Below, one piece after another: positions 9,143 through 17,856 of a stretch of DNA of 64,000 bases (within the stretch, counting starts at the first letter, position 1; each line of letters begins with the position of its first letter). The stretch lies in contig JAXMBH010000006.1 of assembly GCA_046349975.1 (NCBI GenBank), positions 219,954 to 283,953 of the forward strand. Direction: 5' to 3'. The stretch is from JABDGM01 sp046349975. GTDB lineage: Bacteria; Planctomycetota; Planctomycetia; Pirellulales; Lacipirellulaceae. The translations under genes were made by a program, and so were the position numbers. The notes beneath the pieces were generated by a model, which ran no database searches, had not been told where the DNA came from, and worked only from the letters and a program-made list of their open reading frames with translations.

Positions 9143-12100
9143 TTGAGCGCTAAATTAACGCATACCGCTGTACTAGTTGCTTTAACCCAAGTTGCCTGGC
9201 TGGGAGCCGTGCATTCGGCGCCGGCCGCCGCGCCAGAAAAGTCTGGTGTAACCACCCTGCCCCATGGCGCGCAGCAGAAGCCGCTCACACGCGAAGAAGC
9301 GGAAATGATGCTGAAGGAAGCGCACAGCGCGGTGGAGCAAGGCCGGCTTGATGACGCCGAGAAGATTCTCGCGCGAATTGAAAACGCGCATGTGAACTTT
9401 TCGGTGTTCCACGTCGGGCCGACGACGAGTTCCGTTCGTCGCGAGCTGACGCGGGCCCGTCACGCGGCTCAGAGCGACGCCAAGGGCGGCAATAAGGCAG
9501 CTGCGACGACCAGCAAGAGCCGGTTGCCGTTCGCACGCAGCGAAGGCACGCAGAGTAAAGGTATTGAAGACCCGTTTGCCGCGAAGAACGCGTTGGGCAC
9601 GGCGAAAGATGCCACGGCGAATGCGAGCGCGCCACCGGCGCTTGGCGGCGTCGCGGGCAGCATCAATGCAAATTCCTCGACGCGCGACGCAATTAACGGC
9701 GCGGCGAACCCACTGCCCGTAAAGAACGCAGGTCTAAACACAGCGGCGGGCAATCTGCCCGGCTCGACGCAACTCACCTCAAATGAACAGCCGCTCGGCA
9801 CCTCGAAAACGGCCGGTGGTTATCCGGTGACAACCGCGGTCGGGAACGACAATCGCTATGGGACCGATGCGGGTCCGGGCCTCTCGTCGCCGCAGAATAC
9901 GGTAACGCAGCCAGCGGCGACCGACTCGGCCGCCGCTCAATCGCCGAAGCAGCAGGCGAAGGCGAATGTGGCCGCCGCACGCAAGGCGCTCGAGGCCGGC
10001 GATGTTGCACAGGCTGAGAAATATACGCGGGCCGCGACGTCCTTGGGTGTGCCGGAATCGGAATACCTGCCGGATGAGGATCGTCCGTCGCTCGTGGCGT
10101 GGGATATTGCCCGCGCCAAGCAGAAGGCCCCAAGCACGAGTGCCGGAGCACCGAAGATCGAACGACTCCCGGCGACCACGGCGTCGCGATATGCGAGCTC
10201 GACGCGGCAAGCTGACCTCGCGCTCACGCCGAGCAGCAAGCCTGGCGAAGCAGCGCCGGCCGCCTATCGGCCGGAGAATGCTGGCAGTAGCGAAGCGAAT
10301 GCGGTGGCGGCGTCCGGAGCGTCGAACCGTGTGACCTCGTCGCCCGCGGGCGCGCTCGGCGGGGCGAACGAACCGGGCGGCGCCACGGGCGAGCCGCCGA
10401 TCGTGCAAACAGCCGGCAACGGGCCGCGCATTCTGCCGACGTCGCCGCTTGGCGATGCGGGGTCGGCCTATCGCCTGGCGGCGACGGCGGGCGTTGAACC
10501 GGCAAATGAAGATTTGCCAGCGGCCGGCGCAAACGTGCCTGGATTAGGCGCCCCCGGCGCCGACGCCGCGGAACTTCCGTCGGCAGAACTTCCAGACGCG
10601 CAGACGGCGACTCCATCGACCACCGCCAAGGCCACGCTGATCGATTCGGCGGATCAGAACATGCAGGTTTTGGCGCGCCAACTGTCGGCCGAAGTCGGCA
10701 AGCGGCAGTCGGAAGCCAACCGGCTGCAGGAAAAGGACCCGGAGCGGGCCATCGCCACGCTGCATGAAGCGCAGCAGATGGTGAAAGACTCGAAGCTGCC
10801 GGAGTCGTCGCAGCGTGAGCTGTTGAGCCGTATCGAAATCACGCTCAACAAGGCTGAGAAGTATTCGAAAGACCACAAGTCGGAGATCGATCTCGACAAG
10901 CAGAATGCGGCCGTGATTGCGGCTCGAGATCGCGATAAAGAAATGAAGCTCAAGCTTCAACAGAAGATCGCGGAGATGACTGACGAGTTCAACCGCCTGC
11001 GCGATGAACAGCGATACGCTGAAATGGAAATCGTGGCTCGCCGGCTGTACGAAATGGCGCCGAACGAACCGGTCGCCCAGCAAGTGTGGCAGAACGCGAA
11101 GTTCATTCGTCGCGAGATGATGAACAAGTCGGTTGCCGAAGGCAAAGAAGACAGCTTCTGGAAGCAGATGCACGCAGTCGACGCGGCGAGCGTGAATCAA
11201 GTTGCCGAGGACGGTCACGAAGTGGCCATCGACAAGCACTACTGGGATGACTTCGTAAAGAACCGCACCGGTTCCAAGGAACGCGTCCAGCGCCGCACCG
11301 AACGCGAGCTGGAAATCGAGAAGCGGCTGAAGACGCCGGTCATGCTGAAGTATCAGGATACGCCGCTAACTGAAGTGATGACGGGCCTGTCGGAACTGAC
11401 GGGCGTCAACATCCACCTCGACCCGCGTGGCCTGACGCAGGAAGGGGTTAACAGCGACACGCCGGTGACGATCAACCTGACCAAGGAAATCTCACTGAAA
11501 AGTGCGCTCAACCTGATCCTGGAGCCGCTGCACCTCACCTACACGATCAACGATGAAGTGCTGAAAATCACCAGCGAGCAGCTGCGTGATGGACAGATTT
11601 ACGCCGTGACGTACAACGTGGCCGACCTGGTCACGCCGATTCCGAACTTTGTGCCGAGCAATAACATCGGCCTGCAGGGTTTGATCAATGACTCGATGGC
11701 CGCGGCGAGCCAAGGCCGGGTGGGCGGCTTCGCCGGCACGGGGCCGTCGGTGCTTGTGAACGATCGCCGCACGAAGGGCGGCGGGGCGAACGGCGATGTG
11801 CTCGCCCAGCAGTTCAATGCCGCGCCGACCAACGGCATGTCGCCCTCGACGGTGCCAATTGGCGCCGGGCCGGGCGGCATGGGCGCTGGCGCCAATGCCG
11901 ACTTCGATTCGCTCATCGACCTGATCGTGTCGACGGTGTCGACCGACACCTGGGCCGAGAACGGCGGCGGCGAAGCCGAAATTCGGCCATTCCCCACGAA
12001 CCTGAGCCTCGTTATCAGCCAGACTCAGGCCGTGCACGAAGAGATTGCCGACCTGCTGCAACAGTTGCGTCGTCTGCAAGATCTGCAGGTGACGATCGAA

Positions 12101-13093
12101 GTGCGTTTCATTCGGCTCAACGACAGCTTCTTTGAACGGATCGGCATCGACTTCGACATGGACATCAACGATGTCGGTGTGAACCAGAACAACCGGAGTG
12201 AATTCCGGCCGGATAGCGAAACGGGCCATACCAACACGGTTGGCTTGCTGCAACCGGCTGGTACGAACACGTTCCCGAACTTCACGACGGACCTGGACGT
12301 TCCGTTCCGCCAGGACAGCTTCAACCTGACGCAGGTTGTGCCGTTCGGCGGCCCGGTCGGCGGTGGCGCCAATTTCGGCTTCGCGATCTTGAGCGATATC
12401 GAAGCGTACTTCCTGATCGAAGCCGCTCAGGGCGATCGTCGCACGAACGTGCTCAACGCTCCCAAGGTGACGCTGTTCAATGGTCAACAAGCGTTCGTTG
12501 CCGACACCACGCAACGGCCGTTCGTCGTGGGCGTGATCCCGGTCGTCGGCGAGTTTGCGGCTGCCCAACAGCCGGTGATCGTCGTGCTCAATGAAGGCAC
12601 AATGATGACGATCCAGGCGGTTGTGTCGGATGATCGCCGCTATGTGAGAATGACGATCGTGCCGTTCTTCACGCAAATTGGTGATGTCGACACGTTCACG
12701 TTCGAAGGTTCGTCATCGTCCACAAGCTCCAGCAGTGCGACGGACAGCAACACCGACGGCAAGACCGAGAAGAAAGACGACAGCAAGTCGAACGCCACCA
12801 CTGGCGTCACGGTGCAGTTGCCATCATTCTCCTTCGTCTCGGTGGTCACGACCGTGAGCGTGCCCGACGGCGGCACGGTGCTCTTGGGCGGCATCAAGCG
12901 ACTGAGTGAAGGTCGCAACGAATTCGGTGTGCCGCTGCTCTCGAAGGTGCCCTATATCAACCGGTTGTTCCGCAACGTGGCCATCGGCCGCGAAACAGAT
13001 AGCCTGATGATGATGGTCACGCCGCGGATTATCATCCAGGAGGAAGAGGAGGAACGGCTCGGCGTGTCGACCGGTACGCCGCCGGCGCCGTAG
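9143..13093 (+). CDS. Very large secretin (outer-membrane channel, PilQ/GspD type)
   Basis: 1,316 aa from a TTG start at 9143. AGAAGGAG ends 7 nt upstream, and this start gives an ideal signal peptide (TAVLVALTQVAWLGAVHSA); upstream ATGs would bury it behind an Arg-rich extension. Residues 25 to about 720 are an unusual N-terminal region: two helical repeats of the form GRLDDAEKILARIEN and GDVAQAEKYTRAATSLGV, low-complexity Ala/Ser/Gly stretches, and a long coiled coil (about 510-660). A secretin/TonB short N-terminal (STN) domain lies at about 728-814. The C-terminal secretin barrel (about 1080-1302) includes VPDGGTVLLGGIKR and VPLLSKVPYINRLFRN, the family hallmark. It should form the outer-membrane pore for the neighbouring pilus or secretion platform. 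Ordinary PilQ/GspD proteins are about 650-750 aa. Confidence 0.92.
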   Translation: MSAKLTHTAVLVALTQVAWLGAVHSAPAAAPEKSGVTTLPHGAQQKPLTREEAEMMLKEAHSAVEQGRLDDAEKILARIENAHVNFSVFHVGPTTSSVRRELTRARHAAQSDAKGGNKAAATTSKSRLPFARSEGTQSKGIEDPFAAKNALGTAKDATANASAPPALGGVAGSINANSSTRDAINGAANPLPVKNAGLNTAAGNLPGSTQLTSNEQPLGTSKTAGGYPVTTAVGNDNRYGTDAGPGLSSPQNTVTQPAATDSAAAQSPKQQAKANVAAARKALEAGDVAQAEKYTRAATSLGVPESEYLPDEDRPSLVAWDIARAKQKAPSTSAGAPKIERLPATTASRYASSTRQADLALTPSSKPGEAAPAAYRPENAGSSEANAVAASGASNRVTSSPAGALGGANEPGGATGEPPIVQTAGNGPRILPTSPLGDAGSAYRLAATAGVEPANEDLPAAGANVPGLGAPGADAAELPSAELPDAQTATPSTTAKATLIDSADQNMQVLARQLSAEVGKRQSEANRLQEKDPERAIATLHEAQQMVKDSKLPESSQRELLSRIEITLNKAEKYSKDHKSEIDLDKQNAAVIAARDRDKEMKLKLQQKIAEMTDEFNRLRDEQRYAEMEIVARRLYEMAPNEPVAQQVWQNAKFIRREMMNKSVAEGKEDSFWKQMHAVDAASVNQVAEDGHEVAIDKHYWDDFVKNRTGSKERVQRRTERELEIEKRLKTPVMLKYQDTPLTEVMTGLSELTGVNIHLDPRGLTQEGVNSDTPVTINLTKEISLKSALNLILEPLHLTYTINDEVLKITSEQLRDGQIYAVTYNVADLVTPIPNFVPSNNIGLQGLINDSMAAASQGRVGGFAGTGPSVLVNDRRTKGGGANGDVLAQQFNAAPTNGMSPSTVPIGAGPGGMGAGANADFDSLIDLIVSTVSTDTWAENGGGEAEIRPFPTNLSLVISQTQAVHEEIADLLQQLRRLQDLQVTIEVRFIRLNDSFFERIGIDFDMDINDVGVNQNNRSEFRPDSETGHTNTVGLLQPAGTNTFPNFTTDLDVPFRQDSFNLTQVVPFGGPVGGGANFGFAILSDIEAYFLIEAAQGDRRTNVLNAPKVTLFNGQQAFVADTTQRPFVVGVIPVVGEFAAAQQPVIVVLNEGTMMTIQAVVSDDRRYVRMTIVPFFTQIGDVDTFTFEGSSSSTSSSSATDSNTDGKTEKKDDSKSNATTGVTVQLPSFSFVSVVTTVSVPDGGTVLLGGIKRLSEGRNEFGVPLLSKVPYINRLFRNVAIGRETDSLMMMVTPRIIIQEEEEERLGVSTGTPPAP

Positions 13094-13126
13094 TAAGTTC
13101 TTCTTCACCAGATTTGCAATCACATT

Positions 13127-13170
13127 GGGACTTGTCATACTTCATGTGTGACAAGTCCCCGGCTTTTGAA
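13127..13170 (+). terminator. Rho-independent terminator after the secretin gene
   Basis: GGGACTTGTCA at 13127-13137 pairs with TGACAAGTCCC at 13149-13159. With three more pairs towards the loop, including one G-T, the stem is 14 bp with a 5-nt loop. It is followed by CCGGCTTTTG and lies 34 bp after the secretin stop. Confidence 0.75.
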
Positions 13171-13178
13171 AGCTTACC

Positions 13179-13394
13179 GTGTCTGAACATTCCTATGACG
13201 AAATCCTGAACCGTGCCAGGCACGAGCTCAGTGCTGCCGAGCAGTTGAAGCTGATCAACGCACTTTCGCAGCCTGCTGGGCCTGGACTACCACGGCACAG
13301 CATTCTCGAATTGGAAGGATTGGGGAAACATCTGTGGCATGGCGTGGATGCTGACGAGTACGTTCGTAAGGAACGCGAAGGATGGAGTGGGTAG
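13179..13394 (+). CDS. Antitoxin of a VapBC-type pair
   Basis: 71 aa from a GTG start. It has no membrane segment. The C-terminal half (SILELEGLGKHLWHGVDADE) is the toxin-neutralising tail type found in small antitoxins encoded directly before PIN-domain toxins. The N-terminal part is helical and short, without an obvious AbrB or ribbon-helix-helix motif. Its stop overlaps the next gene's start by 13 bp, which implies translational coupling. The role is inferred mainly from that context. Confidence 0.7.
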   Translation: MSEHSYDEILNRARHELSAAEQLKLINALSQPAGPGLPRHSILELEGLGKHLWHGVDADEYVRKEREGWSG

Positions 13395-13825
13395 CGAAAC
13401 TCCATGGTCAGACGGTCGGACTCGATACCGCACCGTTAATCTTCTTCATTGAGCAGCACGAAGCGTATATTGAGCTGGTGCGGCCGTTGTTTGCTGCGTT
13501 GGCGGAAGGTCGACTCCGCGCCATCACGTCGACGGTTACGTTACTGGAGGTGCTCGTTCATCCACTTCGCCATGGCGATGAATCCTTGGCGCACCGATAC
13601 AATGATATTTTGCTCAGTTCTCCAAATATCTCCACATTGCCCGTGACCTATGCCATCGCACAGGAAGCGGCGGAGTTACGGGCACGGTACAATCTCAAGA
13701 CACCAGATGCAATTCAATTGGCCGTGTCGATAAGCCAGGGCGCGAGTGTGTTTATCACGAACGATCGATTGCTTCCCGATTCGTGCGGGATGGAGATTAT
13801 CCAAATTAGCGATTTGAGATATTGA
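13382..13825 (+). CDS. vapC: VapC-type PIN-domain ribonuclease toxin
   Basis: 147 aa. PIN-domain toxins are Mg-dependent endoribonucleases that are held inactive by the cognate antitoxin. The four acidic metal ligands are visible: D15 (GLDTAPLIFF), E56 (TLLEVL), D109 (KTPDAIQLA) and D128 (FITNDRLL), with N127 before the last as usual. Length is normal for the family (about 130-150 aa). It overlaps the antitoxin gene by 13 bp and is separated from the DUF423 gene by only 13 bp, so a three-gene transcript is possible. Confidence 0.9.
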   Translation: MEWVAKLHGQTVGLDTAPLIFFIEQHEAYIELVRPLFAALAEGRLRAITSTVTLLEVLVHPLRHGDESLAHRYNDILLSSPNISTLPVTYAIAQEAAELRARYNLKTPDAIQLAVSISQGASVFITNDRLLPDSCGMEIIQISDLRY

Positions 13826-13838
13826 GAAAGCGATTGCG

Positions 13839-14270
13839 ATGGCCGATATTCCTCGCCGTTGGATTGCCGTTGGCGCACTGTTAGGGGCGTTGGGCGTGGC
13901 GCTCGGTGCGTTTGGAGCGCACTGGCTTGGAGGATTTCTCACCTCGATGGGATATGCAGGCGAAGACCTACAGCATCGCACGGCGATTTTCGAAACGGCC
14001 GTGCGCTATCAGATGTTCGATGCGTTCGCCCTCGTGCTGGCTGGGCTGCTGCTGAATCAGCGCGATTGCCAATGCTGGCGGTTGGCGGGCTGGGCGTTCT
14101 TGGTCGGCACGGCGCTATTCAGCGGGTTTCTTTACGCGCTCACGCTTGTCGGTCCGAATCTGCGCTGGTTCGGAGCGATTGTGCCGCTGGGCGGCGTGCT
14201 GATGATTGTGGGTTGGATGGCGCTCGCCGTTGGCGCGCTGCGCCGTGAGTCCTCGTCGGATCGACTATGA
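13839..14270 (+). CDS. DUF423 family small membrane protein
   Basis: 143 aa. It begins RRWIAVGALLGALGVALGAFGAH, the conserved first helix of the DUF423 (YgdD-like) family, followed by HRTAIFETAVRYQMFDAFAL between helices one and two. Four transmembrane helices are expected. The family is widespread and has no established function. The gene lies 13 bp after the VapC-type toxin gene and its last 6 bp overlap the end of the convergent regulator gene. Confidence 0.88.
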   Translation: MADIPRRWIAVGALLGALGVALGAFGAHWLGGFLTSMGYAGEDLQHRTAIFETAVRYQMFDAFALVLAGLLLNQRDCQCWRLAGWAFLVGTALFSGFLYALTLVGPNLRWFGAIVPLGGVLMIVGWMALAVGALRRESSSDRL

Positions 14271-15356
14271 CGAGCGCCCACGCCGCTTGCCGCCGACAAC
14301 ATGGCGGTCGCCCGTGGATTCGCCGCGGAAGAGGTTCGTGTCCTTGGGCTCGAGCAACATCGGGCCTCTCCATTTCTTGTCGCTCACGAACCAGTCGAAG
14401 CAGCGGCCGAGCTCGTCGGAGAGATCCGGCGTATTGAGGCCCGTGATTGAGGGGCAGAAGAACTCGGCCGGCGGCTCGAGGTTGACGGCGCAAATCGAAA
14501 GATCGGCGCCGACCTGGATGCCGCGCTCGTAGCAGGCGCGGATCGCGCCGATTGCTGCCGGGCAGGTCGTCGCGATGAAGGCCGTGGCGGCAAACCGTTC
14601 GCGATCCTCGATAATGCGGACCATCAGCTGGTAGGCCATGATCGTAGGATCGGTAAACACTGGTGCGGGGTTATCGTGCAGCATGCCGCGGCCGCTCTTG
14701 GCATCCAGCCAGTGCTGCCAGATATCGATCCGGCGATCGATTTCGCGGTTGTGATTTTGTGTGTTGATGCAATCGATGTGGCGATGGCCGAGGCTCCACA
14801 AGTAATCGAGCACACGTTCGATGCAGGCGTCGGAAAACAAACGAATTGAGGGCAACTCGTCGGCCGTGAAATCGCCGTCGAGAATCACGACTTTGTTCGA
14901 TGTGAACTGCTTAAGGACGCGAGTCGGGATCTCAGGGCCGTACGGAATAACGAACGTGCCTTTCGCTTGTGCGACCACGTCGACGAGCGATTGCTCGTCC
15001 CAATGCACGAACTGCGCGGGTCGAAGCGCGAGCCCCTGCCGTGCTGCCGCCTCTGCTACCAACACGCGCAGCTGCGTAAGATAGCTTGACGGATACGCCG
15101 GGTAGAGCAGGAACACCTCGGCAGGATTTACGCGTTTTGAATAGTCGGGGTGGACCTCGAGCGCGCCCGACGGTTGGCGCATGAGCACCTTCTCTTCGAG
15201 GAGCTGCTGGACCGCGCGGCGGGCCGTCATGTAGCTAACGCCTGTTTCCTCGGCCAGGCGGCGTTCGCCCGGAATACTATCGACGAAGTAATCGCCCTCG
15301 CGAATCCGCTGCTTGATGACGGACATCACCTCGTTGTATTTGGCGGGAGCGGGCAT
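14265..15356 (-). CDS. GntR-type winged-helix regulator with LacI-like sugar-binding domain
   Basis: 363 aa from the ATG at 15356. Residues 1-75 are a GntR winged helix (IPGERRLAEETGVSYMTARRAVQQLL; the motif S-x-R-x-LA-x-x-x-GVS-x-x-T-x-R-x-A is intact). Residues about 85-345 are a periplasmic-binding-protein/LacI-type effector domain that includes a segment typical of LacI (YLWSLGHRHIDCI). Regulators with this architecture (AraR type) normally respond to a sugar. The open frame continues upstream to 15842, but that part is Arg/Ser/Pro-rich, lacks any domain and would precede the HTH by 160 residues, so I reject it. The gene is divergent from the PEP-CTERM/pseudopilin cassette, which it probably controls. 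Confidence 0.88.
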   Translation of the reverse strand: MPAPAKYNEVMSVIKQRIREGDYFVDSIPGERRLAEETGVSYMTARRAVQQLLEEKVLMRQPSGALEVHPDYSKRVNPAEVFLLYPAYPSSYLTQLRVLVAEAAARQGLALRPAQFVHWDEQSLVDVVAQAKGTFVIPYGPEIPTRVLKQFTSNKVVILDGDFTADELPSIRLFSDACIERVLDYLWSLGHRHIDCINTQNHNREIDRRIDIWQHWLDAKSGRGMLHDNPAPVFTDPTIMAYQLMVRIIEDRERFAATAFIATTCPAAIGAIRACYERGIQVGADLSICAVNLEPPAEFFCPSITGLNTPDLSDELGRCFDWFVSDKKWRGPMLLEPKDTNLFRGESTGDRHVVGGKRRGRSS

Positions 15357-15924
15357 AGGTATGCGGCCGATTGCCGTTTGCAAACGATCTTTGACGTCAC
15401 TACGAAATCTACCACGCTCGCGCCGCTTTGGCCGACGCCGCAGCCGGCACGCGGGGCCAGCCGGGCGAGCATGAGGCCGCGAAAGTCGCCGAAAACTGCG
15501 GACTTGCGGAACAAATTCTTGGCCAGCTGATAGCAGCCCCGAACTCACACTTGGTTGTGCCGTAAACAGCCCCGCCGAAGTTATCGGCGGAACTGCTTGA
15601 CAGCCAGCACTTGATACGATAGCATAAGTGCTATAGGTTGAACAGGTGCAGCTGCGCGATTGCTGCATTTCTCTTTGAAGACAGGCGTGATCAGGGGTTC
15701 CAACATTCACGAGCCCAGCGGGTGGAATGACAGCTGGCGAACGCTGCGGCAGTTGCCGTAACGAGCAATTTACCAGTGCGTGAAGTTTGCGCCTCCTCGT
15801 CTGACAATTCGAAGCGAGATGTGGCCGCACGGCGGGAGCCATCGCCAGCGGCGTCGGTTACCTCGAACTTCGGTTCCTTACGTCATCTTGGATCATTTTT
15901 GACACCCAGCAACTGGAGAGTCTC
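15357..15924. promoter_or_regulatory. Divergent control region of the regulator and PEP-CTERM cassette
   Basis: 568 bp between divergent genes. A perfect palindrome with 6-bp arms, ATAGCATAAGTGCTAT, lies at 15619-15634. An overlapping pair AGCACTT/AAGTGCT (15607-15613 and 15626-15632) shares its right side. The palindrome overlaps a possible plus-strand promoter (TTGATA at 15611, TATAGG at 15632), which would suit repression. No other strong site is visible. The binding role is inferred. Confidence 0.45.
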
Positions 15925-16716
15925 ATGAATGTGACGTTGAATGGCCGGCGCTTGGCCTGCCTGGCACTCGCGCTCGTGCTTGGCATTGGGCTCGCCGCGG
16001 CGACCCATGCTCAAACGGTGCTCGTAGATTTTGGTTCGAACAGTTCGTTTCGTGGTGTGAGCGTGCCCGCGCCAGATATGAATGGCCACTATTGGAACAG
16101 TCTAACGCCGGGGCCGTTCTACGCGGATCTCGTCGACATCAACAACGCGGCTACGACGATCGACCTTGGATACGATACGCCGGTCGGCACTGACAGCTAC
16201 AACGGCCCCGCTGGCCCGACATCGATTCCGCCGACTGCCGGCGAACTTGCGGCAACGGATATCGACGCGGCGGCGCTTGGCAACCTGGGCGTCACGCAAG
16301 CTGCATTTGACTTTGCCGCTTCGCCGGGAGGACTGAATAACAATACTCGCTTCCAGATTCAGGGCCTCGATCCGAACAAGAAATACACCCTCACGCTGTT
16401 TGGCTCGCATAAGTTCAGCGACGACAGCACGACGGTTTACACCGTATTCAATAGTGGCACTTACACGACGGCCATCGGCACCGCGAACCTGCAGATTCAA
16501 GACCCGATGTCACCGTGGCTGCACAATCGCGACAAGGTCGCGACGATCGGCGGTCTGTCGCCGGATGCGAGCGGGATTTTGTATGTTCAGTTCGTCGGCA
16601 ACACTGGTAATCAAGGCTACTTGAACTCGTTTCAGTTAACGGGCGTGCCGGAACCGGCGTCTTTCGCGCTCGTATCGCTGGCCTTGGTCGCCGCGGCTGG
16701 CATTCGTCGCCGCTAG
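15925..16716 (+). CDS. PEP-CTERM exported protein, first of a paralogous pair
   Basis: 263 aa. A signal peptide (ACLALALVLGIGLAAATHAQ) leads into a core beginning TVLVDFGSNSSFRGVSV and containing TDIDAAALGNLGV, LDPNKKYTLTLFGSHKF and VGNTGNQGYLNSFQL. The C-terminus is a canonical PEP-CTERM tail: VPEP, a hydrophobic helix and RRR at the very end (about 242-263). Such tails are recognised and cut by an exosortase. The core closely parallels that of the next gene and is probably a beta-sandwich. It is first in the cassette divergent from the GntR/LacI regulator. Function unknown. Confidence 0.88.
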   Translation: MNVTLNGRRLACLALALVLGIGLAAATHAQTVLVDFGSNSSFRGVSVPAPDMNGHYWNSLTPGPFYADLVDINNAATTIDLGYDTPVGTDSYNGPAGPTSIPPTAGELAATDIDAAALGNLGVTQAAFDFAASPGGLNNNTRFQIQGLDPNKKYTLTLFGSHKFSDDSTTVYTVFNSGTYTTAIGTANLQIQDPMSPWLHNRDKVATIGGLSPDASGILYVQFVGNTGNQGYLNSFQLTGVPEPASFALVSLALVAAAGIRRR

Positions 16717-16786
16717 AAACAACATGTGATCATCACGTTGATCAGCAACTGACACTTCGGCTCCTTGGTAGGTGAAGGTGGACCCC

Positions 16787-17803
16787 ATGAACGTGATACC
16801 GCGAATGATAAGGTTGTTTGGTGCAGTAACCGGATGCGTGCTCGCTGCGGGGCTTACAGTTGGCGCGAGCGCACAAACGGTACTCGTTGATTTTGGCAGT
16901 GACACTTCCTATCGGGGCCTGAGCGTGCACGGCGCCGATAGCAAGGGAAATTACTGGAACAGTCTGCAGCCGGGCGTGCCGGGCATCAATTTGGTGAATA
17001 CGCAGAACGCGGCGACGGCGCTCGATTTGTATTTCGACACGCCGGTTGCGACGGATAGTTACAACGGCCCGGCGGGCCCCACCGAGCCGGTGCCGCCGGC
17101 GTTTCCTCACTATTACGATTTCCTGCCCTTCACGGATATCGACGCCGCCGCGCTGGGCAACATGGGCGGGTCGCTCGAGGCGGCGTTTGACTACGCGGCC
17201 TCTCCGGGCTCTGCCGATAATCGCACGCGGTTCCAAATTCAGGAGCTCGATCCGACAAAAAAATACGACCTGTCATTCTTCGGATCGCACAGCTACAGCA
17301 CTGATACGGCGACTGTGTACTCTGTATATGCCGACAGCACCTACACAAACCTCGTAGCCAGTGTGAGCTTGAACGTTCAGGACGCCATGGATCCGAGTTT
17401 GCACAATAAGAATACCATTGCCACGCTCAGCAATCTCTCGCCGCAGGCAGACAATATTTTGTATGTGCAATTCGTCGGTTCAACTGGCAATCTCGGCTAC
17501 TTGAACATTTTGCGAATCACGGCGTCGGCCAGCGCGCCGTCGCTCGTGGGAGATTACAACAACAACGGCAAGGTCGACGCGGCCGACTATGTCGTGTGGC
17601 GCAACAACATCAATACCACCAACGTACTTCCCAACGACCCGACCGGCGGAACCATTGGCCCGGCGCAATTCAATGCGTGGCGGGCGCATTTTGGCGCGAC
17701 ATCGGGTAGTGGGTTCGGCGCCGGGGCAGCGGTGCCGGAACCGATGGCGGCAAGCCTGGTGGTGTTAGCTGCGGCGGCAGGCTGGTTGATGCGGCGGCGC
17801 TAA
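16787..17803 (+). CDS. PEP-CTERM exported protein with dockerin-like repeats, paralogue of the preceding gene
   Basis: 338 aa from the ATG at 16787 (GGTGG upstream; a GTG at 16772 is less likely). The core from TVLVDFGSDTSYRGLSV to VGSTGNLGYLNILRI is a clear paralogue of the preceding protein. Unlike that protein, it carries a dockerin-like segment at about 254-305: GDYNNNGKVDAADYVVWRNN, then GPAQFNAWRAHFG, where the second calcium loop is degenerate. A PEP-CTERM tail (VPEP, helix, MRRR) closes the chain. The gene lies 70 bp after the first, so tandem duplication with gain or loss of the dockerin segment is likely. Surface-anchored, function unknown. Confidence 0.88.
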   Translation: MNVIPRMIRLFGAVTGCVLAAGLTVGASAQTVLVDFGSDTSYRGLSVHGADSKGNYWNSLQPGVPGINLVNTQNAATALDLYFDTPVATDSYNGPAGPTEPVPPAFPHYYDFLPFTDIDAAALGNMGGSLEAAFDYAASPGSADNRTRFQIQELDPTKKYDLSFFGSHSYSTDTATVYSVYADSTYTNLVASVSLNVQDAMDPSLHNKNTIATLSNLSPQADNILYVQFVGSTGNLGYLNILRITASASAPSLVGDYNNNGKVDAADYVVWRNNINTTNVLPNDPTGGTIGPAQFNAWRAHFGATSGSGFGAGAAVPEPMAASLVVLAAAAGWLMRRR

Positions 17804-17856
17804 GCTGCGCGCGTGGAAGCCGTGGAGTTCCCATTCGAGAAGCAAGGAGCAGGGAT

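Noticed and set aside
11492..12676. 394-codon minus-strand open frame
   Set aside because: Antisense to the secretin barrel, with no recognisable domain.
15357..15842. Upstream extension of the GntR/LacI-type regulator
   Set aside because: The frame is open but the added 162 residues are Ser/Arg/Pro-rich and would put the winged helix far from the N-terminus.
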